Part shown: one piece after another, positions 33,444-42,275 of the stretch | Layout of the letters: every line of letters starts with the position of its first letter | Position numbering within the stretch: position 1 is the stretch's first letter | Assembly (NCBI GenBank): GCA_016781505.1 | Contig: JADDQF010000111.1 | Coordinates: 1-42,457, forward strand | DNA: 42,457 nt | Source: a bacterium | GTDB taxonomy: Bacteria > Chloroflexota > Chloroflexia > Chloroflexales > Kallotenuaceae | Direction of reading: 5' to 3' | Made by a program: the position numbers and the translations under genes | The notes under the pieces: generated by a model | Seen by the model: only the letters and a program-made list of their open reading frames with translations | The model's database searches: none | What the model was told of the DNA's origin: nothing

Positions 33444-34556
33444 ATGATCTCCAGTAATTTTGTGGAACACGATTTACAGCCGGTATTTGCCGACCTGATC
33501 GCGCCTACAAACATTCAGCGCTCGGAAGACGGCACGATTATTGTGCGAGGCCGTTTGCTGGAAGCGCCCGACCGAGTGTACGGACCGCTGCGCAAGCGCT
33601 TTGAGCGCCTGGGATACACACCATTTCTTAGGGCACACGCGGACGGCATCGAGGTGATTGCGGCGCGTGGAGTTGTGACACGCCGACCGCTGCGCTGGGG
33701 AATCAACGCGGCGCTGTTTGCTGCAACCATTATCAGCGTGCTGATCACCGGCACGTTGAACGAGCTCCAAGAGCTTGATTTTGCCAGGTTGTTTCGCGAG
33801 CCCGCCTTGCTCGGGCTCGGCGTGCCATTTGCCGCAACGCTGCTTGGTATTTTATTTACGCATGAGATGGGCCATTTTGTGGTGAGCCGTATCAGGGGCG
33901 CGCCGGCGAGCTTGCCTTACTTTATTCCCATGTTGCCGGGCATTTCGCTGACCGGCACATTGGGCGCAGTCATCGTTCAGCGGGAGCCCTTCGAGGACCG
34001 CCGGACGCTGCTGGAAGTAGCTGTAGCTGGTCCGCTGGCAGGGTTAGTTGTGGCGATCCCGCTGTTGCTGTATGGCCTTGCCACTTCAACCGTTGACGGA
34101 CCACCGGCCGGTACATATATACAGGAAGGTAATTCGCTGATATATGCCGTGGCCAAGTATGCGGTGTTTGGTCAATGGCTGCCGGGAAACGGCGTCGACG
34201 TGCAGCTCAACGCGGTGGCTTGGGGTGCGTGGATCGGCTTGCTCATCACGATGTTCAATTTGTTGCCGGTCGGGCAGTTGGACGGTGGACACATTGCCTA
34301 TGCGCTGTTTGGTCGTGGCGCTGACTTGCTGGCCTATACGGTGATGGGCATGTGTGTCATTTTGGGACTATTCTTGCCCAACAACTACCCGTGGCTGATC
34401 TGGGTCGCCCTGATCGCGCTGATGGGTCCGCGCCATCCACCGCCATTCAACGATGTGCTGCGCCTCCGCCCCGCTCATGTTGTCCTCGGCACGGTGGGAT
34501 TGTTAACATTTCTTGCGCTGTTTATGCCCAGCCCACTGGTGGTTGTGGGCGGCTAG
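33444..34556 (+). CDS. Site-2-protease-like M50 membrane metalloprotease
   Basis: 370 residues. The N-terminal 85 form a soluble domain (LIAPTNIQRSEDGTIIVRGRLLEAP). The zinc motif H140-E-M-G-H144 lies in a transmembrane helix, and the third ligand is D280 in FNLLPVGQLDGGH. About seven helices in all. The architecture resembles the EGY/S2P branch found in cyanobacteria, plants and Chloroflexota, with GPLAGLVVAIP before the second active-site helix. Role: intramembrane proteolysis; the substrate is unknown. No PDZ domain. The start is ATG 33444; a weak TAGG ribosome site is present. Confidence 0.9.
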   Translation: MISSNFVEHDLQPVFADLIAPTNIQRSEDGTIIVRGRLLEAPDRVYGPLRKRFERLGYTPFLRAHADGIEVIAARGVVTRRPLRWGINAALFAATIISVLITGTLNELQELDFARLFREPALLGLGVPFAATLLGILFTHEMGHFVVSRIRGAPASLPYFIPMLPGISLTGTLGAVIVQREPFEDRRTLLEVAVAGPLAGLVVAIPLLLYGLATSTVDGPPAGTYIQEGNSLIYAVAKYAVFGQWLPGNGVDVQLNAVAWGAWIGLLITMFNLLPVGQLDGGHIAYALFGRGADLLAYTVMGMCVILGLFLPNNYPWLIWVALIALMGPRHPPPFNDVLRLRPAHVVLGTVGLLTFLALFMPSPLVVVGG

Positions 34557-34567
34557 GTCGGTGGCGA

Positions 34568-34600
34568 CGCACGCCATTAACTGGCCCGGGATGGCGTGCG
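34568..34600. terminator. Hairpin after the M50 protease gene
   Basis: A perfect 10-bp stem (CGCACGCCAT / ATGGCGTGCG) with a 13-nt loop starts 11 nt after the stop. There is no T-run, so it may act with Rho or as an mRNA 3' end. A second small stem (CTGGC / GCCAG) lies at 34616-34628. Confidence 0.5.
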
Positions 34601-34888
34601 CTGCCCGACTCGCAGGCTGGCTAAGCCAGGATTTAACATAACAGTTGAGCTACTCGTTCATCTCCATCACTTTGGACTTCGCTGAGCGCGTCGGGCCGTT
34701 ATGAATCAATGAGATCCAATCCAGACAGCCGAGCCTGAAGCAATCACCGGCAGCAACGCAATCACCGCCTCCTGCATCTCCAAAAATCAACGGCGAAAGA
34801 TTCCTTTTGAAGCACTCAGGGCAATTGCCAAACGGCACCGGGCCACGTATACTTAGAAGCCGCACTCGCGGGAGGTTGCTTACCGATC

Positions 34889-35305
34889 ATGCCTACCTCG
34901 GATCAGCACAGGCCAGTTTTGGAACTGCGCGTAGCGCTTACCACCCAAGCGTACGATCGGCTGATGCAATTTTATTGTGCTGGTCTTGGACTGGAACCGG
35001 CCGAACTGTGGACCAATGAGCAAGGCCATGCTGCCATTCTGGAGCTAGGACAGGCTACGCTTGAGATTTTCGACGAGGGACACGCAGCGGTCGTCGATCA
35101 GATCGAGGCGGGAAAACGTGTGAGTGCGTCCATCCGCTTTGCGCTCCGCGTTCCTGATTTGCAAGCGGCGACAGAGCGATTGCTCGGGCATGGAGCGATC
35201 ATCGTTCACCCGCCCGTTGTTACCCCATGGGGGCACTATAACGTTCGTCTGCAAGACCCCGATGGTATGCAAGTTACTCTTTTTCAGGTATTGGATACAC
35301 CATAA
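34889..35305 (+). CDS. VOC-superfamily (glyoxalase-like) protein
   Basis: 138 residues, two beta-alpha-beta-beta-beta modules. VLELRVALTTQAYDRLMQFYCAGLGLEPAELW and AILELGQATLEIFDEG form the first. RFALRVPDLQAATERLLGHGAIIVHPPVVTPWGHYNVRLQDPDGMQVTLFQ forms the second, with the usual glyoxalase/bleomycin-resistance ending DPDGMQVTLF. Candidate metal ligands are near E48-type positions and H in WGHYN, but the set is not certain, so the reaction (isomerase, dioxygenase or drug binding) is open. The gap to the next gene is 56 nt, so co-transcription with the flavin oxidase is likely. Confidence 0.85.
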   Translation: MPTSDQHRPVLELRVALTTQAYDRLMQFYCAGLGLEPAELWTNEQGHAAILELGQATLEIFDEGHAAVVDQIEAGKRVSASIRFALRVPDLQAATERLLGHGAIIVHPPVVTPWGHYNVRLQDPDGMQVTLFQVLDTP

Positions 35306-35361
35306 ATCTGCAGGCCGGGGAATACTCGTGGTGTTCGCTTTTCCGCTCAGGGAGTACGTAA

Positions 35362-36633
35362 ATGACCGTCAATCTTAAGAATTGGGCTGGCAATTACACA
35401 TACCAGGCCGCTCGATTACATCGCCCAGAAACAGTTGAGCAAGTACAAGAGCTGGTAGTCAACGGCAGCAAGCTCAGGGCGCTTGGCACCCGGCATTCAT
35501 TTAACGACATCGCGGATAGCCCCGAAGATCTGATCTCGCTCGAATATTTCACCGACATCGTGGCCCTAGACCAGAAGCGACGCACTGTTACCGTTGGCGC
35601 CGGTGTGCGCTATGGTGACCTTTGCCGCGAACTGCACGCCGCGGGCTATGCCGTGCATAACATGGCATCATTGCCCCATATTTCGGTGGCGGGCGCTTGC
35701 GCAACGGCTACGCATGGCTCGGGCGTGACACATGGCAATCTTGCGACGATCGTGTCGGCCCTTGAGTTGGTGACGGGCACCGGCGAGGTTGTGGTCTTAT
35801 CCCGCGATCAGCATGGCGAGCAGTTTCAGGGAGCGGTTGTTGGGCTTGGCGGACTGGGCGTGGTCACGCAGCTTACCCTGGATCTTGTGCCGGCATTTGA
35901 GGTCCGGCAGGATGTGTACGAAAATTTGTCGCTGGCCCAAGTGACAGACCACTTCGAGGAGGTGGTTTCGAGCGCCTACAGTGTTAGCCTATTCACCAAC
36001 TGGCAAAACCAGGCCTTCAACCAGGTGTGGCTGAAGAGCGTCGTCACCGACCCTCGCGCTGCGGAGCTTGAGCCGGAATTGTTTGGGGCGACGCGCGCAA
36101 CCAGGAAGCTCCATCCCATTCCGGGAATCTCGGCCGAAAATTGTACCGAGCAAATGGGTATTCCAGGTCCGTGGCACGAACGATTACCCCACTTTCGGCT
36201 GGAGTACACGCCAAGCAGCGGGGAAGAGTTGCAAACCGAGTACTTTGTTCCCCGCAAGCACGCCGTCGAGGCCGTTCACGCGATCTCGGGATTAAGTCAG
36301 CACATCGCGCCCCTTTTGCAGATCTCCGAGATACGCACAATAGCCGCCGACATGCTGTGGATGAGTCCAGCATTCAAGCAGAACAGTGTAGGCATTCACT
36401 TTACCTGGGAAAAGAATTGGATGGGTGTCAGCAAGGTACTGCCGTTGATCGAAGAGGCGCTCGCACCATTCCAGGCTCGTCCACATTGGGGCAAGCTGTT
36501 TACCATGTCGCCCGGACATCTGCAAGCGCTCTACCCCAAGCTGCCCGAATTTCAGCAGCTCCTGCAGCATTACGATCCACAGGGCAAGTTCCGTAACACT
36601 TTTTTAGACACCTATATTTTCGGCAACCACTGA
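35362..36633 (+). CDS. FAD-linked alditol/xylitol-oxidase-like enzyme
   Basis: 423 residues of the vanillyl-alcohol-oxidase-type FAD family. The covalent-flavin His is predicted as H45 in LGTRHSFNDIAD. VGAGVRYGDLCRELHAAGYA and the flavin-binding HISVAGACATATHGSG stretch follow, then ALELVTGTGEVVVLS. The C-terminal HFTWEKNWMG and RPHWGKLF are typical of alditol oxidase (AldO) and aldonolactone oxidases. AldO is the closest match, oxidising polyols such as xylitol or sorbitol with release of H2O2. The start is ATG 35362; the upstream GGGAG is 8 nt away. It converges on the ArsR-DUF2087 gene with a strong hairpin between. Confidence 0.9.
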   Translation: MTVNLKNWAGNYTYQAARLHRPETVEQVQELVVNGSKLRALGTRHSFNDIADSPEDLISLEYFTDIVALDQKRRTVTVGAGVRYGDLCRELHAAGYAVHNMASLPHISVAGACATATHGSGVTHGNLATIVSALELVTGTGEVVVLSRDQHGEQFQGAVVGLGGLGVVTQLTLDLVPAFEVRQDVYENLSLAQVTDHFEEVVSSAYSVSLFTNWQNQAFNQVWLKSVVTDPRAAELEPELFGATRATRKLHPIPGISAENCTEQMGIPGPWHERLPHFRLEYTPSSGEELQTEYFVPRKHAVEAVHAISGLSQHIAPLLQISEIRTIAADMLWMSPAFKQNSVGIHFTWEKNWMGVSKVLPLIEEALAPFQARPHWGKLFTMSPGHLQALYPKLPEFQQLLQHYDPQGKFRNTFLDTYIFGNH

Positions 36634-36655
36634 TAATGCTACGAGGCTTAGGAGC

Positions 36656-36681
36656 GCGGCACACAATTCCAGGTGTGCCGC
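36656..36681. terminator. Bidirectional hairpin between convergent genes
   Basis: A perfect 9-bp GC-rich stem (GCGGCACAC / GTGTGCCGC) with an 8-nt loop sits between the AldO-like gene (plus) and the ArsR-DUF2087 gene (minus). No T-run on either side. Confidence 0.55.
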
Positions 36682-36703
36682 ACGCAGCATGGCCAGCTGT
36701 GAA

Positions 36704-38164
36704 TTAGGTTGTCTGGTCGTCCACGCGCCAGTAGCGAGCACCATCGCTTGTGCGCTGCATCAGCCGTTCTTCCATCAGCTTGCGCCGCAGTGTTGCATGG
36801 TCCACCGCGAAGTCGACGGTGTGCTCCCAAGGAGCGCTTACATTCGGCTTGCCGATCCGCTGGATCAAGACCTCGTTAACCTGTTTCTCTGTGTATTCTT
36901 GGCCAGGTTGAAACTGATCGGCGAGATAGCGCAGCACCGTAACTTGATCTTTGCGACGAGCCGGCCAGGTAGTGATCCGTCCGTCCGTGTTGAGAAAGCG
37001 CTGTAGCTCCATTGCAAATGGATGTGCTGGCTGATCCGCTGCGCGCGTTGGCTGCGTCAGAAGCTGCTTGAGCGCAAGAAAGGCCCAGTCAACCTTCGCT
37101 TCATTCAGCCGGTAGCGTTTATTAGCTCCTTCACCCCGGCGTTCTTGCAAAAACCCGGCGGACGTCAGCTGTTTGAGATGCCGCGACACGCTCGACTGGC
37201 TCAGGCCGAGCTGCATGATGATGTCCTGCGCGAGTAACTCCCCCTGCGCTAACAGCTCCAGGATGCGGAGCCTCGTCTCATCGGCGAGTGCGCTGAACGG
37301 TCCGACCAGTTCAACCCGCTTCACCGGTGATTGACGCAGTGGCAGATCGAGCGTCGGGCGCTGATGGGGCTGGTCGGGATGAGCACGGCCGCGCGCAAAT
37401 ACCCAGATCGTCGTGTCACTGCCAAAGCGTGAAGCGTAGGGACCGACATGTGGCGATACGGAGAAGACGATGCGCTGCACTCCGTCAAGCTGCGCGCTGA
37501 TTGTCGGCGGCAGGTCACGGCCAATAAACGCACGGATGGCTTCAGTTACCGTGGTGTTGGGCCATTCACGGTCGCGCAGCATATGCACAACACTGCGCAG
37601 AAACGGCAGCCGACGCTGCCACTCATCCGCCAGATAGCCCCACCACATCGAGCGCAAATGCGTTACAACCAGGTCATGCAGCCCGCACGGATCGTTCAGC
37701 AGCGTATGCACCTCGGTCTGCAGTACGTCGTCAACTGGGTCGGCCGGATACAACCGTTCGAGTTGGCGCAGAAATACCTGCTTGTCTGACAAGAGCCGTA
37801 CGTGCGTTGGCACTCCTGAGCTCGCGCCATTGGCGGACGGCACTGCGCGACAAAGCCGCCGAAGCAGATGATCGCGAAAGGTAGCAGGCGGCACAGCTTT
37901 TAGATGATCCAGATACGCGGGGAAGTCCGCCCAACTTTGATCAGTTGTTAATGCCTCGCCAAGCCCTTCAAAAACCAGCCGGTTGTGATGGCGCTGCTCC
38001 GATGTGAGCTGAGCTGCCGTCTGGATGATCCATGGATCGGGATCAGGCACATAGTTGACCGCGTTCAGGAGCGACAAACTCGTCAAGGCGTTGTACACCG
38101 GCTCAAGGGACACTTCCGAGGTAACCGGTTTGGGCGTTGAAAACCGAAATGGTGCTTGTCCCAC
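36704..38164 (-). CDS. ArsR-type regulator fused to DUF2087
   Basis: 486 residues from GTG 38164, AAGGAAG 6 nt upstream. Three parts: an N-terminal domain of about 280 residues of no recognised family; an ArsR winged helix (about 288-358: LADETRLRILELLAQGE, QLGLSQSSVSRHLKQLTSAGFLQERR); and a DUF2087 domain (about 395-480: GRITTWPARRKDQVTVLRYLA, YTEKQVNEVL, DHATLRRKLME, ARYWR). There is no Cys metal site typical of SmtB/ArsR, so the signal is probably not a metal. The gene has its own strong promoter with an inverted repeat at the start site, so autoregulation is likely. An ABC-exporter remnant lies immediately upstream, divergently oriented. This combined domain order is best known from Chloroflexota (inference from memory). 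Confidence 0.88.
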   Translation of the reverse strand: MGQAPFRFSTPKPVTSEVSLEPVYNALTSLSLLNAVNYVPDPDPWIIQTAAQLTSEQRHHNRLVFEGLGEALTTDQSWADFPAYLDHLKAVPPATFRDHLLRRLCRAVPSANGASSGVPTHVRLLSDKQVFLRQLERLYPADPVDDVLQTEVHTLLNDPCGLHDLVVTHLRSMWWGYLADEWQRRLPFLRSVVHMLRDREWPNTTVTEAIRAFIGRDLPPTISAQLDGVQRIVFSVSPHVGPYASRFGSDTTIWVFARGRAHPDQPHQRPTLDLPLRQSPVKRVELVGPFSALADETRLRILELLAQGELLAQDIIMQLGLSQSSVSRHLKQLTSAGFLQERRGEGANKRYRLNEAKVDWAFLALKQLLTQPTRAADQPAHPFAMELQRFLNTDGRITTWPARRKDQVTVLRYLADQFQPGQEYTEKQVNEVLIQRIGKPNVSAPWEHTVDFAVDHATLRRKLMEERLMQRTSDGARYWRVDDQTT

Positions 38165-38175
38165 GATTTCTTCCT

Positions 38176-38228
38176 TTTATGCATTTATTTGCATAAACAC
38201 TTATAGAACAGACACCACCAGTTGTCAA
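38176..38228 (-). promoter_or_regulatory. Promoter and operator of the ArsR-DUF2087 gene
   Basis: On the minus strand TTGACA (38228-38223, full consensus), a 17-nt spacer and TATAAG (38205-38200) make a near-perfect promoter. Just downstream an inverted repeat TTTATGCA (38176-38183) / TGCATAAA (38190-38197), spaced 6 nt, covers the transcription start and lies 12 nt before the GTG. It is a likely self-operator for the ArsR domain. Confidence 0.78.
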
Positions 38229-38284
38229 GGGGGAACATTCGCAAAGTTTCAACACCATCGCCGGTTCAGCCCGATCAGGGTAGG

Positions 38285-38515
38285 AAGGATGCTCGAAACC
38301 GAAGCGCTGATTCACCATGCGCTTGCAACGCTGCTAGCTGGACGAACCAGTGTCGTCGCGCACCGCCGCAGCACGATCCGTCATGCTGATTTGATTCTGG
38401 TGATTGAGGAAGGCCGTATTGTTGAACGCGCCACTCATAACGAGCTACCGGCGACCTCGGGCCGCTATCCCGCGTTGTACCGCCGTCAATTGAGGGAGGT
38501 TGCTGCCCCTCATCC
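38285..38515 (+). pseudogene. C-terminal remnant of an ABC exporter ATPase
   Basis: About 75 codons recognisable as the end of an ABC exporter nucleotide-binding domain: ETEALIHHALATLLAGRTSVVAHRRSTIRHADLILVIEEGRIVERATHNEL, then GRYPALYRRQLREVA. The switch-His region keeps VAHR but has Arg for the usual Leu in AHRLST. The transmembrane domain, Walker A, signature and Walker B are absent. The upstream sequence belongs to the divergent ArsR-DUF2087 control region. The fragment is 57 nt from that promoter, so an exporter once sat divergently from this regulator and was probably its target. Confidence 0.8.
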
Positions 38516-38629
38516 CTGGCAGTATCACCATGCAGTGCAATATCCCGACTTCGAGCAACATGAGCGGGGCCTGCGGTCATGCTTCTGTGGTATGCGCCTG
38601 CAACGCTCCTTGTGACGCGTTAGCATGGT

Positions 38630-39475
38630 TTACAAGTGGGTGTTGGACTCTTCGACCTCGCGTAAAAATTCGAGCACAACGCGGTTAAATTCGTCGGGAC
38701 GCTCCATGTTTGGCATGTGCGCTGTGCCGGCGATGACAATCTTGCGCGCCTCGGGGATTGTGCGGGCCATCGTCTCGCCTGCTTCGATCACACCTGGCTC
38801 GTCCAGAGCGCCGACGATCACCAATGTCGGCACTTGAAGCTCACCCAAACGCCCTACTGCGGGCGGCTCCAACGGTTGATTGATCCCGCCCAAGTTAGCA
38901 GCGTCGCTTCTTAAAGCAATCAGATTCATTGCACGCACGCGGTCACGGATTGCCGCGGGCACTTGATAGGGCGAGCGCTTTCGGCCATCCACCCAGATTT
39001 GCACCTCAAGCTCGGATGCACGCTCGAGATCTCCTGCATCAAAGGCGGCAATAACCTCATTCAACTGTCGCGGTGGCTCACCGGTAAACTGTTAGCCGCT
39101 CGGCGTGCTGCACACTGGAATAAGCGCGGCAGCCATCTCCGGATGCTCCAAGGCAAAGTCGATGATCGTGGTCCCGCCCTGCGAACAGCCAAGCAGATAC
39201 GCCTGCCCGATACCCAGAAACCGCAGTAGCTCGAACAAATCGTGCCGGTGCGCGAACGGACCCGCCACCATCGGCGTATCGCCAAAGCCTCGCATGTCGT
39301 AGCGAATCACCTGATAGTGCTCGGCAAACACCGACCATTGATCGTCCCACATCCGCCGGTCGGCGATGCCGGCATGCACCAACACCAACGGATGACCGTG
39401 TCCCGCCACCTCATAAACAAAGCGCGTCCCATTGATGTCGGCTGTGCCCACTCTGCTTCGTGGCTGCTCGCTCAC
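38630..39475 (-). pseudogene. Alpha/beta hydrolase interrupted by one in-frame stop
   Basis: The frame 39475-38630 reads as one complete alpha/beta-hydrolase of about 280 codons except for a TAA at 39094-39092 (codon 128, context GGC TAA CAG). The reading continues in the same frame on both sides with no length change. Part 1 has VLVHAGIADRRMWDDQ, the nucleophile elbow GCSQGG (S98) and the TPMVAGPFAHRHDL lid. Part 2 has the acid in IVGALDEPG and the His in GTAHMPNMERP. All three triad residues survive but sit on opposite sides of the stop. Either a fresh nonsense mutation or a sequencing error. Function when intact: hydrolase of unknown substrate. Confidence 0.85.
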
Positions 39476-39568
39476 ACAATTCCTCCTGCCCTACTGTTGC
39501 GCCATGTTTTCGTCCATACTGGCTAAGACCATGACCTCACCATTGAAGGTCACGCGTAAAGCCGTTAT

Positions 39569-40018
39569 CTAAGGCTCGCTCGGGGTTACGCCAATACCAT
39601 GCACCTGCACCAGCCCATGCCCGTTATACACCGTAAACAGCAGCACAGCTACACCCAAAAGTGCGCCTGCCGCATACGGCAGCGTGGCGCCAATATCGTT
39701 TCCGCGACGAAGCATACGCCAGCGCCACCCGGCTAACACTAAAAATAGCGCAGTTGTCGCAAATGCCAGATACTGATGTTGCTCAATCAGCGGGAGCAGC
39801 GGGCTGGTCTCATAGGGCAGATGAGCCAGCAAACCAGTGATTGTGGCGGGCAGCGTCGCCAAGGAACCGAGCACGAGAGAGCACCAGGCGGCGCGGCGCA
39901 GCAACCGAGATTGGCCGGCTCTGAAGTCAAGCACAACGCTTACCAGCAACAGCGCAATCGGAAAATGCACCACCCCAGCATGGAGGTGCACGATCACCGT
40001 TCGAAATAGCTCACCCAT
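39569..40018 (-). CDS. DUF2231-type membrane protein
   Basis: 149 residues from ATG 40018, AAGGAAAC about 6 nt upstream; the longer frame to 40051 has no ribosome site. Four hydrophobic helices: HLHAGVVHFPIALLLVSVVLDF, AAWCSLVLGSLATLPATITGLLA, YLAFATTALFLVLAGW, YAAGALLGVAVLLFTVYNG. The VHFPIALL motif in helix 1 and the closing YNGHGLVQVHG with several His fit DUF2231, a family of small redox-linked or heme-interacting membrane proteins. The exact role is unknown. Probably monocistronic. Confidence 0.8.
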   Translation of the reverse strand: MGELFRTVIVHLHAGVVHFPIALLLVSVVLDFRAGQSRLLRRAAWCSLVLGSLATLPATITGLLAHLPYETSPLLPLIEQHQYLAFATTALFLVLAGWRWRMLRRGNDIGATLPYAAGALLGVAVLLFTVYNGHGLVQVHGIGVTPSEP

Positions 40019-40194
40019 TTCTGTTTCCTTATTCCTTCGTGTCCGTCCCATTACGGGAGGCTGATGTTGTAGTTGACGGGATGAAGCTGTCCCCTCACAC
40101 TAGCACGGTACAGCAATCGGCACAAGTAGGTGTGTGACAGTGGTTCGTTTTGCACGCGCCTTGGGGTGCTGGAACAATCTTGAAGGAGTTCATC

Positions 40195-40956
40195 ATGGAT
40201 TTAACCGGCAAAGTGGCTTTGGTAACCGGTGCGGGCAGTGGCATAGGGCAGGCGATTGCGGAGGCATTTGCGCAGGCGGGCGCTGCGGTTGTGGTTCATG
40301 ACCTCAAACCAGGGGCACAAGCCATAGCCGACGCGCTTGGCGGTCGATTTGTGGCCGCGGATCTGGCGGATCAGGCAGCAGTGCGTCAGCTAGCTACCGC
40401 AAGTCTGGCGACTTATGGGCAGATCGATATTTTGGTTAACAATGCCGGCTTTCAGCATATCGCTCCCGTTGACGAGTTTCCTGAACAAACATGGAACACC
40501 ATGCTCCAAGTGCTGCTCACCGCGCCCTTTCAGCTGATTAAGTATCTGCTGCCGGGCATGAAGCAGCGAGGCTGGGGCCGCATCATCAACGTAGCCAGCG
40601 TGCATGGACTGGTGGCTAGTCCCTACAAATCAGCTTACATCACCGCCAAGCATGGCTTGCTTGGCTTGACCAAAACAGTTGCGCTTGAAGTTGGTACGGC
40701 CGGCGTCACCGTTAATGCGCTCTGCCCCGCATACGTACGGACGCCGTTGGTTGAGCACCAAATTGCAGATCAAGCCCGGACGCGCGGCATTCCCGAGGCC
40801 GAGGTTATCGAGCGGGTCATGTTGGAGCCAGCCGCGATCAAACGGCTGATCGAGCCGACAGAGGTGGCGAATTTGGCGCTCTTTTTGGCATCCGATCAGG
40901 CAAGCGTCATCACCGGCGCGTCGTACACGATCGACCTGGGCTGGACGGCGCGCTAG
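40195..40956 (+). CDS. SDR dehydrogenase, 3-hydroxybutyrate-dehydrogenase-like
   Basis: 253 residues, classical short-chain dehydrogenase. The NAD-binding TGAGSGIGQAIA, NNAG in LVNNAGFQH, catalytic Ser in NVASVHG, and Y-x-x-x-K in SAYITAKHG are all present. QHIAPVDEFPEQTWN, HGLVASPYKSAY and CPAYVRTPLVEHQIADQA closely recall D-3-hydroxybutyrate dehydrogenase (BdhA) of the NAD type, which interconverts 3-hydroxybutyrate and acetoacetate. It ends in the usual ITGASYTIDLGWTA. The start ATG has AAGGAG 7 nt upstream. No other ketone-body or PHB gene is nearby. Other 3-oxoacyl reductase activity remains possible. Confidence 0.9.
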   Translation: MDLTGKVALVTGAGSGIGQAIAEAFAQAGAAVVVHDLKPGAQAIADALGGRFVAADLADQAAVRQLATASLATYGQIDILVNNAGFQHIAPVDEFPEQTWNTMLQVLLTAPFQLIKYLLPGMKQRGWGRIINVASVHGLVASPYKSAYITAKHGLLGLTKTVALEVGTAGVTVNALCPAYVRTPLVEHQIADQARTRGIPEAEVIERVMLEPAAIKRLIEPTEVANLALFLASDQASVITGASYTIDLGWTAR

Positions 40957-41009
40957 CGCAGCTGGTTTTATCTGGCTTTCGTTATGTGATATTAGGCCAG
41001 GTTCCTGTG

Positions 41010-41047
41010 ACGGCACCGCAGCTTTTGAACCAGAGGTCAGGTGCCGT
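41010..41047. other. Inverted repeat downstream of the SDR gene
   Basis: ACGGCACC (41010-41017) and GGTGCCGT (41040-41047) are perfect inverted arms 22 nt apart, with no T-run. They may form a 3'-end hairpin for the dehydrogenase message or a protein site for the next gene. Confidence 0.35.
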
Positions 41048-41213
41048 GGTAAATGTAGCGTTGATCACATGGTGATACCATAACGGACATAGCTGGATAT
41101 TCGCCAATCCATTGCAGGTGATTACATGCAGCCTGTACACTGTCGCAATGTTCATTGCTGCCGCTTGGCTTACAGGCGGCGTTGGGTAATCCGTGCGTAG
41201 CGCAGGAGAAGCT

Positions 41214-42170
41214 ATGACAACACCAACAGATCGAGAATCAGGCGGGTCGACCAAGATCGGGGTGGTGCTGCCGATCGCGGAAGATGAACAGCTTGGCCGG
41301 CCGCCCAGCTTCAGCACCATCCGCGATTTGGCGCTGCAAGCTGAAGGTAGCGGCTTCGACTCGGTGTGGGTCTTTGACCACCTGCTGTTTCGCTCTCCCG
41401 AAGGCCAGACTGCGGGCATTTATGAGGCGTGGACGATACTCTCTGCGCTGGCTGTGGCAACTTCTCGCGTTGAGTTGGGTACGCTGGTGATGTGTACGCC
41501 CTTCCGCAACCCGGCGCTGTTGGCCAAGATGGCCAGCACGGTCGAGGAAGTAAGCAACGGTCGACTGATCCTCGGTTTGGGGGCGGGCTGGCACCAGCCC
41601 GAATTTGATGCGTTTGGGTTTCCGTTTGACCACAAGGTTGACCGGTTTGAGGAAGCGCTCCAGATTATTGGACCACTGCTTCGGGAAGGACAGGTTGATT
41701 TCCAGGGCAAGTACTATAGCGCGCCCAACTGTGAGTTGCGTCCGCGCGGTCCCCGGCCAGCCGGCCCACCCCTGCTGATTGGTGCATTCAAACCACGTAT
41801 GCTGCAGCTTACCGCGCGCCATGCCGATAGCTGGAACACCTGCTGGCTGGGCCATGCCGAAGCGCTGGCCGAACCACGAGCGAAAATGGAGGCGGCCTGT
41901 GCAGCGGAAGGTCGTGATCCGGCGACGCTGGACGTAACAGTGGGTGTTACCCTGCAGTACCCGGCGGCTGTCGAAGCCGACGCACCGCCGCCAAACCGTG
42001 AAAAAGTAATCACCGGTACGCCCGACGAAGTTGCCGCAGCATTCCAGGAATATGCGCAGTTGGGCGTGGCCCAGCTGATCTGTGCGCTTCACCCCTGTCA
42101 CGGCGAATCGCTTGCCTGGCTCGCGCAAGCGCTCAGCCTGTACCGGTCGCAACAGTCCAGTGCAGCATAA
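41214..42170 (+). CDS. LLM-class (luciferase-like) F420-type oxidoreductase
   Basis: 318 residues, TIM-barrel luciferase-like monooxygenase fold. KIGVVLPIAEDE, GFDSVWVFDHLLF, VELGTLVMCTPFRNPALLAKMASTVEEVSNGRLILGLGAGWHQPEFDAFGFPF and FDHKVDRFEEALQII are the family's signature blocks. PPLLIGAFKPRMLQLTARHADSWNT and VITGTPDEVAAAFQEYAQLGV close the barrel. The pattern fits the F420-dependent branch rather than FMN luciferase. The substrate is unknown; the coenzyme assignment is inference. The ATG has AGGAG 6 nt upstream. Upstream (40957-41213) there is no gene. Confidence 0.92.
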   Translation: MTTPTDRESGGSTKIGVVLPIAEDEQLGRPPSFSTIRDLALQAEGSGFDSVWVFDHLLFRSPEGQTAGIYEAWTILSALAVATSRVELGTLVMCTPFRNPALLAKMASTVEEVSNGRLILGLGAGWHQPEFDAFGFPFDHKVDRFEEALQIIGPLLREGQVDFQGKYYSAPNCELRPRGPRPAGPPLLIGAFKPRMLQLTARHADSWNTCWLGHAEALAEPRAKMEAACAAEGRDPATLDVTVGVTLQYPAAVEADAPPPNREKVITGTPDEVAAAFQEYAQLGVAQLICALHPCHGESLAWLAQALSLYRSQQSSAA

Positions 42171-42275
42171 CGGCGGCAAGGAACAAGCGGTGCCCCAATC
42201 TGCCCAAGCATCATGGCCTGGAGTGCGGAGTGCGTCGCACAGGAAGAAACAGTCCAACTACACAACAGTCGGGGC

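Noticed and set aside
39092-39094. Programmed recoding of the TAA in the hydrolase
   Set aside because: TAA is not a selenocysteine or pyrrolysine codon and there is no downstream stimulatory structure visible. Nonsense mutation or sequencing error is simpler.
42168-42275. In-frame extension of the LLM oxidoreductase past its TAA into the edge ORF
   Set aside because: The intervening codons are not protein-like and the LLM protein already ends at its normal length; the shared phase is probably chance.
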